A stretch of DNA of 5,082 nt, from contig CAKRUL010000129.1 of NCBI GenBank assembly GCA_934403665.1, positions 1-5,082 of the forward strand. The letters are read 5' to 3'. The stretch comes from an uncultured Clostridia bacterium. GTDB taxonomy: Bacteria; Bacillota_A; Clostridia; UMGS1840; HGM11507. Position numbers and translations under genes: made by a program. Positions 1 to 5,082 of this stretch are shown piece by piece (within the stretch, counting starts at the first letter, position 1; the number at the start of each line of letters is the position of its first letter). The notes under the pieces were generated by a model. The model did not search any database. It was not told where the DNA came from and saw only the letters and a program-made list of their open reading frames with translations.

Positions 1-176
1 GGTTTAAACTGACCGTCATCATACCCTTTGATAATTCCCAGAGATGATAATACATCAATGGATTCCTGATTTTTGCCGTCAGCCGTCACATCCGGAAATT
101 GCAGTGCAAATACATTCATCGAAAACAGCATTGCAATTGCCAGTGTAAGTACTGTGAGCTTTTTGAAAATCTTCAT
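1..176 (-). CDS. Secreted S-layer-homology (SLH) domain protein, N-terminal fragment
   Basis: Only the first 58 codons are in the window; the gene runs off the left edge. The translation begins with a typical Sec signal peptide: a positively charged start (MKIFKK), a hydrophobic core of about residues 7-19, and a probable signal peptidase I site after Val-Phe-Ala at residue 24. The mature part at once shows an SLH repeat: FPDV at about residues 27-30, then a helix with SIDVLSSLGIIKGYDDGQFKP, matching the family pattern of FxDV, a helix, then GIIxGxxDGxFxP. SLH repeats usually anchor exported proteins non-covalently to secondary cell-wall polymer, so this is probably a cell-surface protein; what the rest of it does cannot be seen. 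The ATG start is supported by an AGGAGG motif at 185-190, eight bases upstream. It has its own candidate promoter and is functionally unrelated to the replication genes upstream. Confidence 0.88.
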   Translation of the reverse strand, partial: MKIFKKLTVLTLAIAMLFSMNVFALQFPDVTADGKNQESIDVLSSLGIIKGYDDGQFK

Positions 177-184
177 GTGTTCAT

Positions 185-190
185 CCTCCT
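185..190 (-). promoter_or_regulatory. Ribosome binding site of the SLH gene
   Basis: The minus strand reads AGGAGG, a full Shine-Dalgarno match, eight bases before the ATG at 176. It fixes the start codon of the SLH protein and suggests strong translation. Confidence 0.85.
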
Positions 191-214
191 TTGTTTTTAC
201 ACAACCACATCAAT

Positions 215-243
215 ATTTTAACACACAACATTGATAAAATCAA
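215..243 (-). promoter_or_regulatory. Candidate sigma-A type promoter for the SLH gene
   Basis: On the minus strand a TTGATT (238-243) lies exactly 17 bases from TAAAAT (215-220), which resemble the -35 TTGACA and -10 TATAAT consensus with ideal spacing. Transcription would begin near position 208, giving a leader of about 30 bases before the ATG at 176. The region is AT-rich and lies in the only sizeable intergenic gap of the window. The match is by eye; no start-site data are available. Confidence 0.55.
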
Positions 244-244
244 T
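230..244. repeat. Perfect 6-bp inverted repeat overlapping the -35 element
   Basis: The sequence attgat-aaa-atcaat is a perfect palindrome with six-base arms and a three-base spacer. It covers the proposed -35 hexamer of the SLH promoter, a position where a repressor or activator dimer could act. A further ATTGAT occurs on the minus strand close to the -10 element. AT-rich palindromes of this size also arise by chance, so an operator role is only a suggestion. Confidence 0.35.
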
Positions 245-266
245 AGCGGAAACTTGTTTTCCTATT
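242..266 (-). terminator. Weak candidate terminator after the replication operon
   Basis: Eleven bases after the stop codon of the helicase-loader gene the minus strand can fold with arms AATAG and CTATT, continued by GAAA and TTTC with a two-base bulge, and is followed by GATTTTATC. The stem is AT-rich and the following T-run is short, so this is a poor intrinsic terminator at best. It is nonetheless the only hairpin in the gap between the operon and the SLH gene. Confidence 0.25.
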
Positions 267-276
267 ATTTTCCTTC

Positions 277-1219
277 TTATTTTAATGCTTTCAGCAAGCG
301 GATATCCTCTCCGTAAAATTCACAGAGATGAAAGGAACCAATCAACCGGGAAGCAAGACGCGTTGTATAGATCTGTTCAATATCCTGCAGTTTCAGATTG
401 GAATTAATGATCATTTTTTTATGGTTCAAAAGCCGGGTATTCACAATTTCAAAAATGGCGGGAATCCCATAGGATGTCCGCGCTTCTGTTCCCAGATCGT
501 CAATAATCAGCAGATCGGACTGATAAATATTTTCCATGGCGTTTTCGATATCATACTGCACTTCCCTACGGTAAAATTTATAATCCTCTGCAATGTCAAT
601 GATTTCTTGCAATACAGCTGGAAAGAAAGGTCTTCCCAAGCCCTGTATTTCCGGAAAAAAACAAGTTTTTTTCCTCCGGTTGATCAAACTTCTCAAGGAA
701 CTGCTTGGAAAGCGCTAAAATATTTTTCATATTACGGCGAGCACTCGGATACCCATCCTTCTCTGTATTGTCATAATAATTCAGACTGAAATCGGAAAGA
801 TGCTGAATATCCAAAATATATTTGATGCTGTTTTGGTTATAAGCAGTTTCCCGCAGAATTTTCTCCAGACAGGAGCATCTTTTCTCCATGACAAAGCCGG
901 TGTCGCGGCATACAGGACAATCATAAACAGCATCCAGATAATCTGCCGGATAGCCGTTGCAGACCAACAAATGTTTTTTCTTTTGCTCCAGACCGTTTGC
1001 CAGATCTTTGATTTTCGCGGCAGTCAGATCGCCATTCTGATCCGAAATCATTCTCACGGCTTCTTCCATCAGGGAAAAAAGCTGAAGCCGCGCTTCTTTA
1101 TATTCCGGAATCTTTTGTTCCACTTCCTGTTTTCGGCGTTCCAATTCCTGTTTGTTGTGCACTCTCTTCTGTTCCAATTGCTCATAGGCCAGGCGATAAA
1201 TCTCCTTATTATATCCCAT
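277..1219 (-). pseudogene. DnaC/DnaI-type AAA+ helicase loader, disrupted by a frame-shifting internal deletion
   Basis: In an intact relative this ATPase would load the replicative helicase at origins or during restart. The 5' part (1219 to 596) encodes 207 residues: a charged, coiled-coil-like N-terminus (about 8-60), a likely zinc site with Cys101, Cys104, Cys115 and Cys117 (CPVC then CSC), as in DnaI-type loaders, and a Walker A loop GNTGLGKT at 190-197. It stops at a TGA at 596-598 soon after CIAR. The family resumes in another frame from about position 609 with QEIIDIAEDYKF, then the Walker B strand DLLIIDDLGTE, a sensor-1 Asn in MIINSN, and the arginine-rich TRLASR, ending at the TAA at 277. 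About 15 residues normally found between these halves (the helix end and second core strand) are missing. The total length fits a family protein of about 330 residues minus that segment. The ATG at 1219 has a GGGAGG site overlapping the stop of the DnaD-like gene. It could be a true pseudogene or a sequence/assembly error. Confidence 0.82.
653..674. repeat. Perfect hairpin of A7/T7 arms just upstream of the Walker A codons
   Basis: The sequence has nine-base perfectly complementary arms (GG plus seven A, and seven T plus CC) around a four-base loop, followed by a second CCGG. It lies inside the helicase-loader reading frame, encoding the EKNLFF strand before the P-loop. The reading frame is intact across it, so it is not itself the site of the break, but two seven-base homopolymers make it prone to slippage and to sequencing error. 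Confidence 0.6.
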
Positions 1220-1230
1220 TTCTGCCTCCC

Positions 1231-2208
1231 CTATTTTTCCCTGGCCTGCTTGGCGCGCAGCGCCTCGGTGATTTTCTCATAATCATATCCCGTCTGACTG
1301 TAATTGTGGAACGCTGTCTTCTTTCCGTAAGAAACAGCAGATGCAGGCTTCTGATAGGTTCCGGATGCATTCGTCTTAAGAACCTTATCGATATAAGGAA
1401 AATTAATCTTTCCCGTGTTCAAAATCGTCTTGTCAATCGCCTCCTTGATGGTTTCCTTTGTTGCGCCGTATTTCTCCATCCAGGAATCAATATACTTCTT
1501 CTCGATGTCATAAAAATCTCTGTTTAACGAAAACAGTTCTCTCAGCTCTGCATATCGGTCCGTCGCGGCTGTCTGCGTCACATTCTGTTCTCTGTTCCAA
1601 AGATATTCTTCAATTTTTTCATAATCGGTCAGTCCCTGCGAAAGCCATTCCAATGCGACCTTTGCAATATAGGGAATGTTTTTGATTCCCTTTGATACAC
1701 AGTATCCTGCAGAGGCTGCCACAACATCAAAAGGAACTCGATTTTCCACAAATAAATCGTATAATTCCTCCAAGTCTTTGTGTGATATTTCACTGCCAAT
1801 CTGTGCTTCTATATATGCAATCTGTTTTTTGAACTCGCTGTTCCCGGCAAGAAAACGTACGGCGTCCGGTCTTTTTTTCGGCGCGGCAGAAGCCGGATTC
1901 TGCGAAATGTTTTTCTTACAAACAGCCTCCAAATCCAAAAATTCAATGGAATTCTCTTCGAGACTGATCAGTCCCTCCTTGCTGAAGTACTGCCAAGCCG
2001 CCTCGATTTCCTCTTTGCTGACCCCCAGTTTCTCCATAATGATTGCACTGTTCAGCTCAGATTCGTCCTTCGTTGCCGCATAGTAAGCATACAGGTAAAT
2101 CTTTAAATAATCAGCATTTGCCTCCGGCAAATGCCTTTCAAAAAAATCGTATGGTACTTTTATATATTTTCTGGTTCGCTTTTTTATGACCCGCGTCCCG
2201 TCCGTCAT
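1231..2208 (-). CDS. DnaD-domain primosome protein (helicase-loading partner)
   Basis: The 325-residue product looks like a Firmicutes DnaD-family replication protein, which binds DNA and helps recruit the helicase loader and helicase at origins or restart sites. Residues about 17-85 resemble the N-terminal winged-helix region (KYIKVPYDFF, then a helical segment ending in the KEGLISL wing). A lysine-rich linker follows, then a first DnaD C-terminal module at about 125-203 with the hallmark IPYIAKVALEW, and a second at about 220-280 ending in INFPYIDKVL. The C-terminus is a basic tail. The open frame extends to a GTG at 2217, but the AGGAG at 2217-2221 overlaps that codon and lies eight bases before the ATG at 2208, so the ATG is chosen. 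It sits between recR and a DnaI/DnaC-type loader gene, a pairing that supports a joint role in helicase loading. DnaB-type initiator proteins share the same modules, so the exact subfamily is uncertain. Confidence 0.87.
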   Translation of the reverse strand: MTDGTRVIKKRTRKYIKVPYDFFERHLPEANADYLKIYLYAYYAATKDESELNSAIIMEKLGVSKEEIEAAWQYFSKEGLISLEENSIEFLDLEAVCKKNISQNPASAAPKKRPDAVRFLAGNSEFKKQIAYIEAQIGSEISHKDLEELYDLFVENRVPFDVVAASAGYCVSKGIKNIPYIAKVALEWLSQGLTDYEKIEEYLWNREQNVTQTAATDRYAELRELFSLNRDFYDIEKKYIDSWMEKYGATKETIKEAIDKTILNTGKINFPYIDKVLKTNASGTYQKPASAVSYGKKTAFHNYSQTGYDYEKITEALRAKQAREK

Positions 2209-2216
2209 ATTCAACA

Positions 2217-2221
2217 CTCCT
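2217..2221 (-). promoter_or_regulatory. Ribosome binding site that decides the start of the DnaD-like gene
   Basis: The minus strand reads AGGAG, overlapping the recR stop codon TAG (2220-2222) by two bases. Its spacing is eight bases to the ATG at 2208, whereas the upstream GTG at 2217 overlaps it and could not be served by it. The arrangement suggests coupling to translation of recR. Confidence 0.75.
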
Positions 2222-2819
2222 ATACCCCGTATCTGCCTTCCAAAGCCCGTACAAGCGTCACTTCATCTGCATACTCAATATCTGCCCCCACCGGAAGACC
2301 GTTTGCCAGACGGGTAATATTATCACAAAACGGCTTCAGCATTTTCGCAATATAAAGAGCGGTTGTCTCCCCCTCCACATTCGCATTGGTAGCGAGAATA
2401 ACCTCCCTGATGCCGCCTTTTGCGACCCGTTCTATCAACTCTTTGATTCGGATATCATCCGGCCCGATTTCATTTAACGGCGATATTGCACCGTGCAGCA
2501 CATGATAAACGCCATGATACTCTTTGGTGTTTTCCATAGCCAAAACATCTTTCGGGCTCTCTACCACACAGATCACCGACGGATCCCGTGACGGGTCTGC
2601 GCAGATTGCACAGCGTTCCCGATCTGTAAGGTGAAAACACTGGTCGCAGTATCTGATTTTTTCTTTTGCGTCGATCAGCGCCCGGGCGAAATTCTGCGCA
2701 TACTCTTTCTCTCGGGAAATCACATAAAACGCCAATCTCTGTGCCGTTTTTTTGCCGATTCCCGGCAGCTTATTGAATTCTTCCATCAATCTCGCCAGCG
2801 GCGCGACATAGTAACTCAT
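2220..2819 (-). CDS. recR: Recombination mediator protein RecR
   Basis: RecR acts with RecO (and RecF) to load RecA on single-strand gaps coated with SSB, in the cytoplasm. The 199-residue product has the usual family length and all expected parts in order: a helix-hairpin-helix with [14 protein letters not shown] at residues 18-31; a four-cysteine zinc site with Cys58, Cys61, Cys70 and Cys73 (CDQC and CAIC); a Toprim domain from about residue 81 with ICVVESPKD and an acidic stretch, including [14 protein letters not shown] at 145-158; and the conserved C-terminal [16 protein letters not shown] at 174-189. No key residue appears altered. The ATG at 2819 has GGGAG seven bases upstream, beginning directly after the ybaB stop codon. 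The position after dnaX and ybaB is the classic arrangement seen in many bacteria. Confidence 0.97.
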   Translation of the reverse strand: MSYYVAPLARLMEEFNKLPGIGKKTAQRLAFYVISREKEYAQNFARALIDAKEKIRYCDQCFHLTDRERCAICADPSRDPSVICVVESPKDVLAMENTKEYHGVYHVLHGAISPLNEIGPDDIRIKELIERVAKGGIREVILATNANVEGETTALYIAKMLKPFCDNITRLANGLPVGADIEYADEVTLVRALEGRYGV

Positions 2820-2831
2820 CTGCCGGCTCCC

Positions 2832-3182
2832 TTAAAACAGGCCGGGCATGCCGCCCAGATTGCCGGTCACCTTTCCTATCTTTTCCTGCTTTGCCTTCTC
2901 CACGGTCTTAATGCCTTCATTGACAGCGGCTACAATCAAGTCCTCCAGCATTTCAATATCATCGGGATCCACGATTTCCGGGTTCAGTTTCAACTCCTGA
3001 ATCTCATTTTTCCCGCTGATTTTCAGCTTCACAGCACCGCCTCCGCTGGTAATCTCCATCACCTCAGCGTCAAAAGACTCCTGCGCTTTCAGAAGATCCT
3101 CCTGCATTTTCTGAGCCTGTTTAATCATATTGTTCATATTCATTCCGCCCATGCCACCCATGGGAAATCTCTGTCTTGCCAT
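2832..3182 (-). CDS. ybaB: YbaB/EbfC family nucleoid-associated protein
   Basis: This family forms small dimers that bind DNA and are thought to help organise the nucleoid; the exact role is not settled. The 116-residue product has the usual features: a Met/Gly-rich start (PMGGMGGMNMNNM, residues 7-19), a long helix with IKQAQKMQEDLLKAQESF, then the core EVMEITSGGGAVKLKISGKNEI with the conserved double-Gly turn, LNPEIVDPDDIEMLEDLIVAAVNEGI, and a Gly-rich end (GNLGGMPGLF). The start at 3182 is supported by AAAGGA at 3191-3196, eight bases upstream, directly after the dnaX stop. Several in-frame Met codons lie in the N-terminus, but none has a comparable binding site. It sits between dnaX and recR, as is common in bacteria. 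Confidence 0.96.
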   Translation of the reverse strand: MARQRFPMGGMGGMNMNNMIKQAQKMQEDLLKAQESFDAEVMEITSGGGAVKLKISGKNEIQELKLNPEIVDPDDIEMLEDLIVAAVNEGIKTVEKAKQEKIGKVTGNLGGMPGLF

Positions 3183-3196
3183 TTTCTTGTTCCTTT

Positions 3197-5082
3197 CTAT
3201 TCCAAATGAAATCTGATTTCATCATCTTCCTGAATTTTTTGAATCACGTCATCCAGGGGATTTTCCTTTGCGGAAGACTCCTCTTTTTTTTGCGGAACCT
3301 CTTCCAAAACGACTGAAATATCCGCATCAAAAAGCCGTTTCACGGATTGCACAATTATTGTATCATATTTACTCATTTTTGCAATATGATAAAGGGAATT
3401 TTGCCGAAAAAGAATGGAAATCTTATTTCCAGCTCCGGAAACTTTTTGAATCTCCGCACGTTCCATGATACCCCGGAATGCAAAGTCCGCATCCGCAGCC
3501 GCATCATTGATTACCTCGGAAAACCGTTCCACAATCTGATCCAGTTTCTCATCCGAAACGACATTTTTCTCCGGTTCGGGCGGTTGCTGCATTTCCTCAG
3601 CGAAGGAAACGTTTTCCGTCGCAAAGCTTTGCAATGCCTCCGCCAGATCTTCTTCCTCCATCGGCACAAACGCCGGTTCCTCCGCTTGTTCCGCCTCTTC
3701 TGATACGAAATCCGCCGGCTGAGGGGAAACGACCGGTTCCTCCTCCGGAATATCATACGCATCCGGGGAAGCAAGTTCTTTTGGCTCCTCTTCCGTCTCC
3801 GGCTCATTGGCTTCCTGTGCAAGCTCGTCTGCCTGCTCCAACAGTTCTTCCAACGGAATGCCTTCCTCCAGAAAAACGGTTTCCGCTTCCCGCGGTTCTT
3901 CCGTCGGAACCGCTTCTTTTTCGGGTTCCGGAACGATAGATTTCTCCCGAACCTTCTGCGCTTCCTGCACAGAAGGAGGCGTGGTTTCTCCTGTGCCCGG
4001 AGCCTGCGCGATCTTCTGTTCCAGACATTCTATCCGGTTCAAAATCGCATTGATGTCCCGATCGGTTTCTTTCGCCGCAATTTTCAGCATTGCGGTTTCC
4101 AAAGCAATCTTGGGATTGGTGATAAACTTCGCATAGCTCATCGTGTCAAACAGAACTTCAATAATATGCAAAATCCGATTCAAGGGAATCTGTTTTGCCG
4201 TCTGTTCCAGTTCCGCAACCGTTTCCTCCGATACATCCAGCACATCCAATGGATTTTTTGTGGTTTTCACAATCATCAAATTGCGGAAATATTCAACGAG
4301 ATCATCGCTCAGTTTCAAAATATCCGTTCCTTGATACACCGCCTCATTGACCATCAGCAATGCGGAAGAAATCTCTTCCTGAATCACGGCATTTGCCAGC
4401 TTTGAAACAAAAACCGGATCGGATGCCCCCAAGATATTCGCAATATCTTCAAAACCAATCTCATCTTTTCCCGCACTGACACATTGATCCAAAATACTCA
4501 GCGCATCCCGAATGGATCCGTCCGCCGCCTTTGCCAACAATCTGATGCCCTCCGGAGAAACTTTCAGTCCGTCCTTGTCCACCACCTGCTGTACCCGTTT
4601 GGCGGTATCTCTGTAAGTAATCCGCTTGAAATCAAACTTCTGACACCGGGACAGAATGGTGGCGGGTATTTTGTGAAATTCGGTTGTTGCCAAAATAAAA
4701 ATAACATACGCCGGAGGCTCCTCCAGCGTTTTCAGCAATGCATTGAAAGCACTGGTCGTCAGCATATGTGCCTCGTCTATGATATAGACTTTATATTTCA
4801 CATCCGCAGGCGGATAGATGACCTCGTCACGAATTTCCCGAATGTTATCTACCTTATTGTTGGAGGCGGCATCAATCTCGACCACATCGATATTGCTCCC
4901 GTTCAGAATTCCCAGACATGCCTCGCATTCGTTGCAGGGATTGCCGTCTACCGGATGGAGACAATTGACGGCTCTGGAAAATATTTTTGCCGTTGTTGTC
5001 TTACCGGTTCCTCTGGACCCGCAAAACAAATAAGCGTGTGAAATTCTGTTATGTATAATTTGATTTTTAAGCGTATCTACAA
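3197..5082 (-). CDS. dnaX: DNA polymerase III subunit gamma/tau (clamp loader), 5' end truncated by window
   Basis: DnaX is the motor ATPase of the clamp-loader complex, opening the sliding clamp and tethering polymerase at the replication fork. 627 residues are visible; the frame is open to the window edge, starting inside VDTLKNQIIHNRISHAYLF, so about 25 N-terminal residues are missing by comparison with the family. Visible numbering shows Walker A GSRGTGKT (21-28), a zinc module with Cys40, Cys49, Cys52 and Cys55, Walker B VYIIDEAH (98-105), sensor-1 LATTE (about 130-134) and the clamp-loader SRC motif (144-146), then the helical collar domain to about 340. A Glu/Pro-rich linker of about 150 residues follows (360-509), then a folded C-terminal module (510-595) with FAFRGIMERAEIQKV and an acidic tail. 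The long C-terminal part indicates a tau-like product. The gene heads the visible operon; its promoter and start lie outside the window. Confidence 0.97.
   Translation of the reverse strand, partial: VDTLKNQIIHNRISHAYLFCGSRGTGKTTTAKIFSRAVNCLHPVDGNPCNECEACLGILNGSNIDVVEIDAASNNKVDNIREIRDEVIYPPADVKYKVYIIDEAHMLTTSAFNALLKTLEEPPAYVIFILATTEFHKIPATILSRCQKFDFKRITYRDTAKRVQQVVDKDGLKVSPEGIRLLAKAADGSIRDALSILDQCVSAGKDEIGFEDIANILGASDPVFVSKLANAVIQEEISSALLMVNEAVYQGTDILKLSDDLVEYFRNLMIVKTTKNPLDVLDVSEETVAELEQTAKQIPLNRILHIIEVLFDTMSYAKFITNPKIALETAMLKIAAKETDRDINAILNRIECLEQKIAQAPGTGETTPPSVQEAQKVREKSIVPEPEKEAVPTEEPREAETVFLEEGIPLEELLEQADELAQEANEPETEEEPKELASPDAYDIPEEEPVVSPQPADFVSEEAEQAEEPAFVPMEEEDLAEALQSFATENVSFAEEMQQPPEPEKNVVSDEKLDQIVERFSEVINDAAADADFAFRGIMERAEIQKVSGAGNKISILFRQNSLYHIAKMSKYDTIIVQSVKRLFDADISVVLEEVPQKKEESSAKENPLDDVIQKIQEDDEIRFHLE

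Noticed and set aside
596..612. Programmed ribosomal frameshifting in the helicase-loader gene
   Set aside because: There is no slippery heptamer at the junction, and about 15 core residues are missing from both frames, so a frameshift alone would not restore a normal AAA+ domain.
609..696. An ATG-initiated start for the C-terminal half of the helicase loader at 696
   Set aside because: The first residues from that ATG (MRSLINRRKK and following) are an out-of-frame reading of the P-loop region, and no ribosome binding site is evident. The real family sequence begins only near 609, so this is not an independent gene start.
328..1282. Long plus-strand open frames opposite the helicase-loader gene
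   Set aside because: They lie antisense to a well-supported gene, show no recognisable domain and lack convincing ribosome binding sites; they look like shadows of the true coding strand.
2209..2217. GTG at 2217 as start of the DnaD-like gene
   Set aside because: The AGGAG site overlaps that GTG, leaving no spacing; the same site is eight bases from the in-frame ATG at 2208.
2832..3196. 4.5S RNA or tRNA gene near dnaX, as found beside dnaX in some Firmicutes
   Set aside because: No space exists between the genes in the window, and no cloverleaf or signal-recognition-RNA-like fold is apparent; such a gene could lie upstream of the window edge.
3511..4136. Arg-rich, Gly-rich and Pro-rich open frames on both strands over the dnaX linker
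   Set aside because: They are low-complexity by-products of the Glu/Pro-rich codons of the DnaX linker in other frames, without start signals or family features.

Overview
The window reads as a chromosomal DNA-replication and repair operon from a low-to-moderate GC member of the Firmicutes, most likely a Clostridia relative of the Lachnospiraceae type. This rests on the gene order dnaX-ybaB-recR, the DnaD-domain and DnaI/DnaC-type helicase-loader proteins, the strong AGGAG-type ribosome binding sites, and an S-layer-homology (SLH) surface protein. The organism call is inference from family resemblance; there is no rRNA or other marker here.

Every gene lies on the minus strand, so transcription runs from position 5082 towards 1. 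In that order the window holds: dnaX (clamp-loader tau subunit, 5' end cut by the window edge, 5082-3197); ybaB/ebfC (3182-2832); recR (2819-2220); a DnaD-domain primosome protein with two C-terminal DnaD modules (2208-1231); and a DnaC/DnaI-type AAA+ helicase loader (1219-277) that is broken by a frame-shifting deletion just after the Walker A helix. After a 100-bp intergenic gap with a plausible promoter comes the first 58 codons of a secreted SLH-domain protein (176-1, cut by the other edge).

The five replication/repair genes are separated by only 11 to 14 bases. At each of the four junctions the ribosome binding site touches or overlaps the stop codon of the gene before it, which points to one transcript with coupled translation. 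Functionally the set joins clamp loading (DnaX), recombinational gap repair (RecR), a nucleoid-associated protein (YbaB) and replication restart or helicase loading (DnaD-like plus DnaI-like).

The point most worth checking is the helicase-loader gene. It reads cleanly in one frame up to and through the P-loop, then continues in a second frame from just before the Walker B strand, with roughly 15 residues of the expected AAA+ core absent. It is either a real pseudogene, which would be remarkable for a normally essential function, or a local sequence or assembly error. I found no CRISPR array, tRNA, rRNA, insertion sequence or phage module, and no convincing undescribed system; the rest is ordinary core-genome content.
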